DNA of 64,000 bases from an uncultured Verrucomicrobia subdivision 3 bacterium (GTDB lineage Bacteria; Verrucomicrobiota; Verrucomicrobiia; Limisphaerales; UBA11358). The translations under genes were made by a program, and so were the position numbers. Below, piece after piece: positions 17,146-25,010 of the stretch. The stretch covers positions 22,485-86,484 of the forward strand of contig CAISEZ010000120.1 of assembly GCA_903884535.1 (NCBI GenBank). The letters run 5' to 3'. Position 1 is the first letter of the stretch. Every line of letters starts with the position of its first letter. The notes beneath the pieces were generated by a model that saw only the letters and a list, made by a program, of their open reading frames with translations, searched no databases and was not told where the DNA came from.

Positions 17146-18297
17146 ATGGATTCGAGCCGCCCATTAAAGATTGGCATCACTTGTTATCCCTCCGTTGGCG
17201 GGAGCGGCATTCTCGCATCGGCACTCGGCGAAGAACTGGCGCGCCGCGGCCATGAAGTGCATTTCATCAGTTACGAACGACCGTTCCGGATGCCGACGAA
17301 TGCCCCGCGACTTTTTTTTCATCCGGTGGTGATCAACGATTACGGCTTGTTCAAGTATCCCGATTACACGTTGCCGCTCTCGGTGAAAATGGCAGAAGTA
17401 AGCCGTGATCATCAGCTCGACATCCTTCATGTTCACTACGCGGTGCCGCACGCCACCGCCGCGATTCTGGCGCGCTCCATGTTGCCGCCGGAGCAACAGC
17501 CGCGCGTGGTCACCACCTTGCACGGCACGGACACCACCTTGCTCGGCGCGGATCCGGGCTACGGTCCAGCCATTCATCACGCTTTGACCCACTCCGACGC
17601 CGTCACCACCGTTTCCAATTTTCTGAAGCAGGAAACGCAGCGCGTGCTCGGCTTCAACGGACCAATGGAAGTCATCCACAATTTTTTCGAGCCCCGTCCG
17701 TCGCGTCGATCGCGTGAAGAGGTGCGGCGCGAGCTCGGTTTGCGCGACGAGGTAATGATTCTTCATTCCTCCAATCTGCGGCCGCTGAAACGCATTGATT
17801 TGCTGCTCGAAACAGCGGCGCGGATCCGCCCGCGTGAATCGTTCAAGCTCGTCATTCTGGCGGGTGGAAATTTTGCGCCGTTTGCCGCCGACGTGCGCCG
17901 GCTGGGTCTGGAAGATTGCGTCATCGTCCGGGAAAACATCGCGGACATTGAAGATTATCTGCAAGCGGCGGATCTCGGGCTCATCACTTCCGAATCCGAA
18001 AGTTTTTGTCTGAGCATTCTTGAGGCGATGTGCTTTGGCTGTCCAAGTATTGCGACTCAGGTTGGGGGAATTCCCGAGGTGATTCAGGACCAAATCACCG
18101 GCCGGCTCGTGCCCTTTGGGGAGGTTGGCCAATTGGCGTGCGCCGCCGAAGAACTAATCCAGAATTCCACCTTGCGCGCCGCCTTGGGACGTGCCGCGCG
18201 TCAGCGCGCTCGGGAAATGTTTTCCGCGCCGGTCGTCGTGCCACGCTACGAAGCGCTTTATCGCCGGGTTTGTAATTTAAGCAGCGGCCCCGATTAA
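17146..18297 (+). CDS. bshA: GlcNAc-malate synthase-like glycosyltransferase (GT4)
   Basis: 383 residues from ATG 17146 (AGGGGAG upstream, inside the preceding gene), one base after its stop. It closely follows the BshA pattern: KIGITCYPSVGGSG at 8-21, GHEVHFISYERPFR, LFKYPDYTLPLSVKMAEV, LDILHVHYAVPHA, VTTLHGTDTTLLGADP, SNLRPLKRID, and ESESFCLSILEAM for the nucleotide-sugar site. BshA joins UDP-GlcNAc to L-malate, the first step of bacillithiol synthesis, in the cytosol. The order here is bshC-like, bshB-like, bshA, in one tight transcription unit. Related GT4 enzymes exist, but the match over the malate-binding half is good. Confidence 0.83.
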   Translation: MDSSRPLKIGITCYPSVGGSGILASALGEELARRGHEVHFISYERPFRMPTNAPRLFFHPVVINDYGLFKYPDYTLPLSVKMAEVSRDHQLDILHVHYAVPHATAAILARSMLPPEQQPRVVTTLHGTDTTLLGADPGYGPAIHHALTHSDAVTTVSNFLKQETQRVLGFNGPMEVIHNFFEPRPSRRSREEVRRELGLRDEVMILHSSNLRPLKRIDLLLETAARIRPRESFKLVILAGGNFAPFAADVRRLGLEDCVIVRENIADIEDYLQAADLGLITSESESFCLSILEAMCFGCPSIATQVGGIPEVIQDQITGRLVPFGEVGQLACAAEELIQNSTLRAALGRAARQRAREMFSAPVVVPRYEALYRRVCNLSSGPD

Positions 18298-18428
18298 CTG
18301 TAAGGTGTTTTTCATCCGCGAAAAAAGAACCGGGGACCGGTGTAATGTTTAACTTGCCAGTCTTTTCCGTTGGCGTAGCATCTTTCCAGATTTTTAGTGT
18401 TCAAAAACCCTGTATTCACCGATTAAAA

Positions 18429-19538
18429 ATGTCTGAACCGATTCCCTACCTCGACTTGCGCGCGCAAATGAAACCGCTGCGCGCGGAACTGGACGCCGTC
18501 ATCGCCCGCACGCTGGACAACTGCTCCTTTTGTCTCGGCCCGGATGTGGTGCAATTTGAACAGGATTTCGCCAAGTTCTGCGGCGCGGAACATTGCGTGG
18601 CCTTCAACAGTGGCACGTCGGCGCTGCACATCGCGATGTTGCTGCTCGGCGTGGGGCCGGGCGACGAGGTTATCACCACGCCATTCACCTTTGTGGCGAC
18701 GAGCTGGGCGATTTCCTATGTCGGCGCGACGCCGGTGTATGTGGACATTGACGACGCGACATTTAATCTCGATCCGAAGTTGATTGAAAAAGCCATCACG
18801 CCAAAAACCAAGGTGGTCATGCCGGTGCATCTTTACGGCCAGCCGTTCAACGTGGAAGCGATTCTGGAAATCTGCCGCAAACACAAGCTGCCGCTGGTGG
18901 AAGATTCCGCACAGTCGCACGGCGCGAAATTCAACGGCAAGGTTGTCGGCACCTTCGGCGAAATTTCCTGCTTCAGTTTTTATCCCGGCAAAAATCTCGG
19001 CGCGGCCGGCGAAGGCGGCGCGCTGGTGACGAACAACGCGGCGTTCGCCAAACGCGCGCGGGCCTTGCGCGAACACGGCTCGACGGTGCGCTATTATCAC
19101 GACGAGGTCGGCTACAATTACCGCATGGAAGGCATTCAGGGCGCCGTGCTCGGCGTGAAGCTGCCGCATTTGCAAAAATGGACGGACGCCCGCCGCCGCG
19201 TGGCGCATCGCTACCATGAATTGCTGAAAGGCACGCCGCTGCAATTGCCCCTCGAAGCCAGCTTCGCCGAAAGCGCGTATCATTTGTATGTGGTCCGGCA
19301 TCCGCGCCGCGACGAATTGAAGGCGTATCTCGACGCGAACGGCGTAGGCTGTGCGCTGCATTATCCGCTGCCGCTGCATTTGCAAAAATGCTATGCGAAC
19401 CTGGGCTACAAAAACGGCGATTTCCCATTCGCCGAAAAGGCTGGCCGCGAATGTCTGAGCCTGCCGATTTATCCCGAGCTGACCGACGCGCAAATCGATC
19501 GGGTGGCGGCGGCGGTCAAAGATTTTTTTGCCAAATAG
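18429..19538 (+). CDS. DegT/DnrJ/EryC1 (WbpE/WlbC-like) sugar aminotransferase
   Basis: 369 residues from ATG 18429. PLP-dependent fold type I; the Schiff-base Lys is in FSFYPGKNLGA, with NSGTSALHIAM and VEDSAQSHGA as cofactor motifs. The N-terminus YLDLRAQMKPL and the overall sequence fit the group making UDP-3-amino sugars (WbpE/WlbC, acting on UDP-3-keto-GlcNAc-uronic acid). With the WlbA-like oxidoreductase at 23305 and the WbpD/WlbB-like acetyltransferase at 24493 it would complete a route to UDP-2,3-diacetamido-uronic acid. It lies apart from them by 4 kb, so the pathway link is inference. Confidence 0.85.
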   Translation: MSEPIPYLDLRAQMKPLRAELDAVIARTLDNCSFCLGPDVVQFEQDFAKFCGAEHCVAFNSGTSALHIAMLLLGVGPGDEVITTPFTFVATSWAISYVGATPVYVDIDDATFNLDPKLIEKAITPKTKVVMPVHLYGQPFNVEAILEICRKHKLPLVEDSAQSHGAKFNGKVVGTFGEISCFSFYPGKNLGAAGEGGALVTNNAAFAKRARALREHGSTVRYYHDEVGYNYRMEGIQGAVLGVKLPHLQKWTDARRRVAHRYHELLKGTPLQLPLEASFAESAYHLYVVRHPRRDELKAYLDANGVGCALHYPLPLHLQKCYANLGYKNGDFPFAEKAGRECLSLPIYPELTDAQIDRVAAAVKDFFAK

Positions 19539-19864
19539 CGACCAGCTTTTGCAGTGAATCCCCATCGACCATAAACGGTCCTATTTTTGCCCGCCCTCGC
19601 CGAGCAGATTTTCTGTTCCCTTTCAAGACAGCGCAAGACACGGCTGTCTTGAACATTTTATTTTGGGGCTGGCGCCGGCTCGTCGCTAAAAAATGTTTCC
19701 TTTTTTTTTATTCCGGACCCGTTTTTTAAAAACTCGCAAACCGCCCGTTTTCATTGGCTACCTTCCGTGTCTAGCTGACGGCTGGCGGGTGGCTTTAGTA
19801 GATTTCAAGCCGGTTGTCCGGCGGCAAAAAACAAGTTGGCAACCCTTATGCGTAAGCACGGTCA
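19539..19864. other. Intergenic region with an 11-bp hairpin
   Basis: This 326-base gap separates the aminotransferase from the Fn3/Ig gene. It contains a strong inverted repeat at 19622-19653 and a small GCCGG/CCGGC hairpin (19809-19822) upstream of the next start. Open frames crossing it are shadows. No ribosome binding site is clear before 19865. Confidence 0.4.
19622..19653 (+). terminator. Probable terminator after the aminotransferase gene
   Basis: TTCAAGACAGC (19622-19632) and GCTGTCTTGAA (19643-19653) are perfect 11-bp complements with a 10-base loop, followed by CATTTTATTTT. It lies 84 bases past the stop at 19538. Confidence 0.5.
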
Positions 19865-21055
19865 ATGTCGTGCAGCGCAAACAATTTTCGGGCGAAAGGC
19901 TTCGGTTTTCTTTTCGGGAGCTGGTTGGCTTTGGCCCTGCAACTGCCCGCGCTGGCGACCCAGAGCGTGACGCTGGTCTGGAATCCGAACACGGACACCA
20001 ACGTGGCCGGCTACCGGATTTATTATGGCACGGTCAGCCAAAACTACACCAATGTCGTGACGGTGGGCAATGTTACCAATACGGTCATCAGTGGGCTGGC
20101 CGATGCGACGACTTTTTTCTTTGCCGCCACTACAACCGATGCTGCCGGCGACGAAAGCGCTTTTTCTAATGAGGCGTCGTTTTCAACGGCGGCGGCTGTG
20201 GTGGTTAACCAACCGCCCACTTTGAACAGTCTCACCAATGTGATTGTTTATAAAAATGCCGGCCTGCAAACCATCGCGTTGAGCGGAATCACCTCGGGCT
20301 CACCCACCGAGAATCAAGTTCTTAAAGTGACGTCGACCACCAGCAACGCCAGCCTCACCGGCACGCCGACGGTGACTTATACCAGCCCCAACAGCACCGG
20401 CACGCTAGTATTCAAACCTTCCGCCACGCTGACTGGTTCATGTAAAATCACGGTTACGGTCAATGACGGCGGCACGAGCAACAACATCATCGCCCAGACA
20501 TTTTCCGTTACGGTGGTTGCCCCGCCCAATCCGAATACCCCGAAGTTTGCCCAGCCTTTGACCAACAGCGTGGCGACCGTCGGACAAACGACCGCTTTGA
20601 GCGCGGTCGTCACTGGGAAAGCTCCCTTCAGGTATCAATGGAAATTCAATGGCAAAAATCTGGCCACGGCCACGAGCGCCACATTGAAGCTGAAAAATAT
20701 CAAAACCAGTCAGGCTGGCAGTTATTCCGTGACCGTTTCCAATGCCTATGGTTCGACTAACAGTGGCAACGTTCTCTTATCGGTTCTGGCAGTGTCTACC
20801 CCGCTGAAACAATTGACCAGCGCATCGGTTAGTCCAGTCACTGTTGTCGCCGCCACCCTGACCTCGGCCAGGCAGACCAATGGCCAATTCGCCTTCCTCG
20901 TGACTGGCACCGTGGGTTCCAATTATGTGGTGCAGGCGTCGAGCGATATGAAAAACTGGTCTGTGGTGATGACCAATGCCGCTCCCTTCACGTTCACTGA
21001 ACCAAACGCGAGCAGCTTCAATCAACGTTTTTACCGCGCCTATTCACAACCGTAA
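19865..21055 (+). CDS. Secreted Fn3 and Ig-like domain protein
   Basis: 396 residues. The N-terminus has a hydrophobic export segment (FGFLFGSWLALALQLPALA). Residues about 35-115 are a fibronectin type III domain (VTLVWNPNTDTNVAGYRIYYGT...SAFSNEASF). A beta-rich linker follows, then an Ig-like domain (about 225-310: FRYQWKFNGKNLATATSATLKLKNIKTSQAGSYSVTVSNAYG). The C-terminus (YVVQASSDMKNWSVV...FYRAYSQP) is a short beta module common at the ends of verrucomicrobial secreted proteins. There is no exosortase sorting tail. Ligand unknown; likely a matrix or polysaccharide-associated protein, as it stands just before the polysaccharide genes. Confidence 0.75.
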   Translation: MSCSANNFRAKGFGFLFGSWLALALQLPALATQSVTLVWNPNTDTNVAGYRIYYGTVSQNYTNVVTVGNVTNTVISGLADATTFFFAATTTDAAGDESAFSNEASFSTAAAVVVNQPPTLNSLTNVIVYKNAGLQTIALSGITSGSPTENQVLKVTSTTSNASLTGTPTVTYTSPNSTGTLVFKPSATLTGSCKITVTVNDGGTSNNIIAQTFSVTVVAPPNPNTPKFAQPLTNSVATVGQTTALSAVVTGKAPFRYQWKFNGKNLATATSATLKLKNIKTSQAGSYSVTVSNAYGSTNSGNVLLSVLAVSTPLKQLTSASVSPVTVVAATLTSARQTNGQFAFLVTGTVGSNYVVQASSDMKNWSVVMTNAAPFTFTEPNASSFNQRFYRAYSQP

Positions 21056-21100
21056 TAACATTTAAGCTTTGGTTGGCATGGCCGATGCTAAACATAATTT

Positions 21101-21298
21101 ATGACATTCAAATATTCAGTCGCAATTAACAAATCTTGGATGCACACCGGCAGCACTGGTTTTTCGCTTGCCGGTATGATCGCCAAGCTACGGCGTGCGG
21201 TAAGCATCGAAATTCCAGTTGGTTACCAAGACGAAACTGGTTTTCATACCGGTGTGAAGTCGGCTGCCGAAGAAGCGAAGTGGCCGACCGCTTGGTAA
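21101..21298 (+). CDS. Possible small protein of unknown function
   Basis: 65 codons (ends ...EEAKWPTAW). The composition is protein-like and the segment GYQDETGFHTGV is not obviously low-complexity, but there is no ribosome binding site before the ATG at 21101 and I recognise no family. The same DNA contains inverted repeats (ACCGGCA 21146-21152 with TGCCGGT 21169-21175; CACACCGG 21143-21150 with CCGGTGTG 21249-21256), so a structured RNA is the alternative. Confidence 0.35.
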   Translation: MTFKYSVAINKSWMHTGSTGFSLAGMIAKLRRAVSIEIPVGYQDETGFHTGVKSAAEEAKWPTAW

Positions 21299-21377
21299 GA
21301 TTGGAGCACGGCGTGTCCAGTTTTTAGTCGGTAGGCTGTTCAATCATTGGACAGTTGTCCGCTTCCGAAAAGCCAAG

Positions 21378-21398
21378 AACGATTCCAAATCGTTTTTC
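21378..21398 (+). terminator. Weak terminator-like hairpin
   Basis: AACGATT (21378-21384), CCA loop, AATCGTT (21388-21394), then TTT. A 7-bp AT-rich stem followed by a short T-run; it may end transcripts from upstream. Confidence 0.3.
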
Positions 21399-21746
21399 AT
21401 CCAGCAGTTTTTTCCTAGTAGATTTTTTTCTTCCGCCTTTCCGTTCTTCTGCAAAAACACAAATCAAAGTTTAGTTTCAATTAGCATTTCAAAAACGGTG
21501 ACTGATTGGCTCATAGTTTTTAATGGACATTCTTGTCACTTTTGTCTAATTTAGGGACATGGAGTCTCGGTTCGTCAAAAAAAAATTGGTTTTGAGGCGC
21601 ACCAATCATGACAAAATTTCAGCGAATCACGTTGCGACTGAATTGAGTTTGGCTGGGTGCGGATCATCCGCCAGTTTTTGGCAATTATACTTTAAATAAG
21701 ATGTTTTTTTGCGAATCCAAAATCAGTCGTGGTGTCGGCTTGAAAG

Positions 21747-21768
21747 CCATGGGTATTTCACCCCATGG
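21747..21768 (+). promoter_or_regulatory. Leader hairpin upstream of the NusG-like gene
   Basis: CCATGGG (21747-21753) and CCCATGG (21762-21768) form a perfect 7-bp stem with an 8-base loop, 56 bases before the ATG at 21825. RfaH-type paralogues act through hairpin-bearing leader elements, so this is a candidate recruitment or pause site; no sequence match to the ops element is seen. Confidence 0.3.
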
Positions 21769-21824
21769 TCTTCCTTGGTTCCGGCCATTACTTTTTGCGG
21801 GTTCTTAATTTGGTCGGCAAAGAA

Positions 21825-22409
21825 ATGACAATGCAAATCAGCCATCCAGCTTGGTATAGTGCCCGGACAAAACTGAAGCACGAACACATTGCCGCAGCAA
21901 ACCTGCGCAAACATTTGGGTTTGGAGGTTTTTTTTCCGCGATTACGCCTGGAAAAGATGACTCGGCGCGGCTTGGTGCGCGTGGTCGAACCGCTGTTTCC
22001 CTGCTACATTTTTGCCCGGTGCGTCATGGCCGAATGCATCAATGAAATACAACACACCTCCGGCATCAGCAGCATTGTTCATTTTGGCAGCCGAATCCCC
22101 GAGGTTCCGGATGCGATCATAGCCGAGCTTCAAGCCTGTTTTGACGCGGATGCCGTCATCACGGTGGAGCACCACCTTTCGCCGGGGGATGCGGTGACGC
22201 TGGCCGACGGAGCGTTCGCTGGAATGCCGGCTTTGGTATTAAAAAGTTTGCCGGCGAAGAAAAGGTTGCAAATCTTGCTGGACATACTTGGCCAGCCAAC
22301 TTCGGTGGAGGTTGGCCAAAATTCGGTGATCCAGCAACGGAACACGGTGGCGGACATGGCCCCGATTTTGGCCGCCGCTCCAGCCCATCGGGAAAGGTTG
22401 CGGGCTTGA
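21825..22409 (+). CDS. NusG/RfaH-like transcription antiterminator
   Basis: 194 residues from ATG 21825 (a second ATG lies at 21831). The N-terminal NGN domain shows WYSARTKLKHEHIAAANLRKHLGLEVFFPRLRLEK and LFPCYIFARC; the C-terminal KOW part shows LSPGDAVTLADGAFAGMPALVLKSL. It is a NusG paralogue of the RfaH/UpxY kind that loads onto RNA polymerase in the leader of long polysaccharide operons and suppresses premature termination. Its place as first gene of about 37 kb of same-strand polysaccharide genes fits that role exactly. The long AT-rich leader in front may hold its recruitment site. Confidence 0.85.
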   Translation: MTMQISHPAWYSARTKLKHEHIAAANLRKHLGLEVFFPRLRLEKMTRRGLVRVVEPLFPCYIFARCVMAECINEIQHTSGISSIVHFGSRIPEVPDAIIAELQACFDADAVITVEHHLSPGDAVTLADGAFAGMPALVLKSLPAKKRLQILLDILGQPTSVEVGQNSVIQQRNTVADMAPILAAAPAHRERLRA

Positions 22410-22518
22410 ATTTTACGGTTTGAAAAATATGAAGACACCGCCGCCCATTGCGGGGTTGTTAGTTCGTTCAGGAAATCCATCCAAGCGAACATTTGCGGAG
22501 CCTTGCTGAATTACGGGC

Positions 22519-23226
22519 ATGATGAAAGTTCACGAAAACAACGGGATTCCACGCTGGAAACGCACGCTGGACGTCGCCGCCATTTTACTGGCGATGCCGG
22601 TGGTTTTGCTGTTGGCGGTGGTGATTGCAGTGGCGATTCGCACAACCTCGACCGGTCCATTTTTGTTCCAGCAGGAACGTGTTGGCTATCGCCGGCAACG
22701 ATTCATGTGTCTCAAATTCCGGACAATGTATTGCGGGGCCGAGACCGCCACGCATCAGGGGCACCTGAACAATCTGATGGCATCGGACGCTCCGATGGTG
22801 AAAATGGACGCCACCGGTGATTCCCGAATTATTCCGGTTGGTAAATTACTGCGGTCGTCCGGATTGGATGAATTGCCACAATTGATCAACGTCCTCAAGG
22901 GTGAAATGAGTCTGGTTGGCCCGCGCCCGTGTCTGCCTTACGAAGCGGAAAAATATCTGCCCTGGCAGCAGGAACGCTTTAACGCCGCGCCCGGCCTCAC
23001 TGGATTATGGCAGGTCAGTGGCAAAAACCGGACCACGTTCACGCGCATGATGCAATTGGACATTGAATATACGCAAACCAAAAGCCTGTGGCTGGACTTG
23101 AAAATCATCTTCAAAACCATCCCGGCATTGTTGGTGCAGATGTCCGACATGCGGCAGCGGAAAAAACAGCGCCCAATTTTGGTGGCCCCGGAACCGGTCA
23201 TGTCCGTGCGGGTCACAAATAATTAA
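22519..23226 (+). CDS. Initiating sugar transferase (bacterial sugar transferase family)
   Basis: 235 residues. One N-terminal membrane segment (AAILLAMPVVLLLAVVIAVAI) is followed by the catalytic domain: GPFLFQQERVGYRRQRFMCLKFRTM, LRSSGLDELPQLINVLKGEMSLVGPRP, and FNAAPGLTGLWQVSGKNRTTF. Members transfer a sugar-1-phosphate from a nucleotide sugar to undecaprenyl phosphate at the inner membrane, starting repeat-unit assembly. It lacks the long N-terminal domain of WbaP/WcaJ types and so resembles short EpsL/PglC-like forms. The donor sugar is not readable. Confidence 0.9.
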   Translation: MMKVHENNGIPRWKRTLDVAAILLAMPVVLLLAVVIAVAIRTTSTGPFLFQQERVGYRRQRFMCLKFRTMYCGAETATHQGHLNNLMASDAPMVKMDATGDSRIIPVGKLLRSSGLDELPQLINVLKGEMSLVGPRPCLPYEAEKYLPWQQERFNAAPGLTGLWQVSGKNRTTFTRMMQLDIEYTQTKSLWLDLKIIFKTIPALLVQMSDMRQRKKQRPILVAPEPVMSVRVTNN

Positions 23227-23304
23227 TTTTTTGCAAGAACGGCATTCGTGTTGCTCATTGGGACAGGGAAACATTAGAGACGCAAAACCTTAACTGAATC
23301 GATT

Positions 23305-24483
23305 ATGTCTAAAAAAATTCGCCTGGGCGTGGCTGGGTGCGGTTACTGGGGACCGAACTTGATCCGCAATTTCCGTTCGCTGCCGGATTGCCATCTCAAA
23401 ATGATGTGCGACCTGAATACCTCGCGGCTCCGCCATCTCAAATCCCTTTACCCGGAAGTCGAGGGCGAAACGGATTACGCGCAAATGCTCAATGGCGTGA
23501 ACCTTGACGCCGTCGTCATCGCCACCAGCGTGGCTCATCATTATCCGATGGCCAAAGCCGCGTTGCTCGCCGGCAAACACACGTTCATCGAAAAACCGAT
23601 GGCCAGCTCGTCGGAACATTGCGAGGAACTGATTGAAATCGCCAAGAAAAACGGCCTAGTGCTGATGACCGGCCACACGTTTCTTTATTCGCCCGTCGTC
23701 CGCAAAATTCAGGAGATCATTAACAAAGGCGACATTGGCGACATCCGCTACATTTGCGCCCGCCGGCTCAATTTGGGGCTGTTCCAAAAGGACATCAACG
23801 TCGCTTGGGATTTGGCTCCACACGATTTGTCCATCATCATGTCCATCATGGGCGAGCAACCGCTCAGCGTGAATTGCCACGGCAGCGCGCATGTCACGCC
23901 GGGCATCGAAGATGTGACGGCCATGTGCCTGACTTTTGCCAACCAGCGTTCCGCCATTATTCACAGCAGTTGGCTGGATCCGCGCAAAGTCCGCGAGATG
24001 ACCATCGTCGGCAGCAAGCGGATGATTGTTTACGACGATCTGGCGCCGCTCGAAAAAATCCGCGTGTTTGACACTCGCGTGGAGCGTCCGCCGCATTACG
24101 ACACGTTTGGCGAATTTCAATACGCCTATCATTACGGCGACATGTATGCGCCCTATATCAAGCAGGAAGAACCGCTGAAGACCGAATGCCAGCACTTTTT
24201 GGATTGCATCAAGACCGGTTCGAAACCCTTGAGTTGCGGCACGCGCGGCTGGGAACTGGTGAAAATTCTGGAAGCCTCGTCCGAGTCCTTGCGGCGAGGT
24301 GGTGAGGCGGTGGAACTTTCCAAACCCACCAGCGATATTGTTTCCAAACCGGCCACCGCCAGCACGCGGAGCAAGCCTGCCAAATTGATGACAAATGGTT
24401 TGGCCCACAAACGCCGCGCCGCCAAAGCCAAAGCCAATGGCAATGCCCGAATTAAAATCGTGGTGAATGGCAACGGCCATTGA
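23305..24483 (+). CDS. Gfo/Idh/MocA-family oxidoreductase, WlbA/WbpB-like
   Basis: 392 residues. The Rossmann motif is GVAGCGYWGPN near the N-terminus; EKPMASSSEHCEELI is the family's second hallmark, with active-site sequence WDLAPHDLSIIMSI. It fits enzymes that oxidise the 3-hydroxyl of UDP-GlcNAc-uronic acid using NAD. It is directly followed by a hexapeptide acetyltransferase, as in wlb/wbp clusters. The C-terminal 50 residues are an Ala/Lys-rich low-complexity tail not found in typical members. Confidence 0.86.
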   Translation: MSKKIRLGVAGCGYWGPNLIRNFRSLPDCHLKMMCDLNTSRLRHLKSLYPEVEGETDYAQMLNGVNLDAVVIATSVAHHYPMAKAALLAGKHTFIEKPMASSSEHCEELIEIAKKNGLVLMTGHTFLYSPVVRKIQEIINKGDIGDIRYICARRLNLGLFQKDINVAWDLAPHDLSIIMSIMGEQPLSVNCHGSAHVTPGIEDVTAMCLTFANQRSAIIHSSWLDPRKVREMTIVGSKRMIVYDDLAPLEKIRVFDTRVERPPHYDTFGEFQYAYHYGDMYAPYIKQEEPLKTECQHFLDCIKTGSKPLSCGTRGWELVKILEASSESLRRGGEAVELSKPTSDIVSKPATASTRSKPAKLMTNGLAHKRRAAKAKANGNARIKIVVNGNGH

Positions 24484-24492
24484 TCCGTCTGG

Positions 24493-24987
24493 ATGAATTC
24501 AGCTAATCAGCCGCTTCAGCGGATTGCGCCCGATGTGAAATTGGGGAAGAACGTCCGGATTTTTAGTTTCACGAATCTTTACGGCTGTGAAATCGGCGAC
24601 GATGTGAAAATCGGCACGTTCGTTGAAATCCAGAAAGGTTCCAAAATCGGGAACCGCTGCAAGATTTCCAGCCACACATTTATTTGCGAAGGCGTGACGC
24701 TCGAAGACGAGGTGTTTGTCGGCCACAACGTCGTGTTCACCAATGACCGGTATCCCCGCTCGACTGCCGACGGCAAATTGCAGACCGAAGCCGACTGGGC
24801 TTGCATTCCGACGCTCGTCAAGCATGGTGCGTCCATCGGTTCCGGCGCGGTGCTGCTCTGCGGCATCACCGTCGGCGAAAATGCGATGATCGGTGCCGGC
24901 AGCGTGGTCACCAAGGACGTGCCCGCCGGCGCGACGGTCGCGGGCAACCCGGCGCGCATCATGAAACCGCGACCGCCCAAAACCTGA
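24493..24987 (+). CDS. Hexapeptide-repeat acetyltransferase, WbpD/WlbB-like
   Basis: 164 residues of left-handed beta-helix repeats (IGDDVKIGTFVEIQKGSKIGNRCKISSH; VGHNVVFTNDRYPRS; IGSGAVLLCGITVGENAMIGAGSVVTKDVPAGATVAGNPARI). This is the pattern of the WbpD/WxcM-N group, which acetylates the 3-amino group of UDP-2-acetamido-3-amino uronic acid using acetyl-CoA. It follows the oxidoreductase by 9 bases. Confidence 0.88.
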   Translation: MNSANQPLQRIAPDVKLGKNVRIFSFTNLYGCEIGDDVKIGTFVEIQKGSKIGNRCKISSHTFICEGVTLEDEVFVGHNVVFTNDRYPRSTADGKLQTEADWACIPTLVKHGASIGSGAVLLCGITVGENAMIGAGSVVTKDVPAGATVAGNPARIMKPRPPKT

Positions 24988-25010
24988 TCGGTCGGCGGCG
25001 CAAAAAATTT

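Larger units (their letters stand above)
21056..21824. other. Long leader region before the NusG-like gene
   Basis: This 769-base stretch is unusually AT-rich from about 21330 on. Its first part (21101-21298) has a 65-codon open frame with several inverted repeats; the rest holds two small hairpins (21378-21398 and 21747-21768) and no other frame I trust. It most likely contains the promoter and a long untranslated leader of the polysaccharide operon, but I cannot assign promoter boxes with confidence. Confidence 0.45.

Noticed and set aside
18423..19565. 380-codon - strand frame
   Set aside because: Antisense to the aminotransferase, which has its catalytic Lys and normal length.
19801..19870. 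Cyclic di-GMP riboswitch before the Fn3/Ig gene
   Set aside because: A GCCGG/CCGGC hairpin is present but the conserved GEMM core sequences are not.
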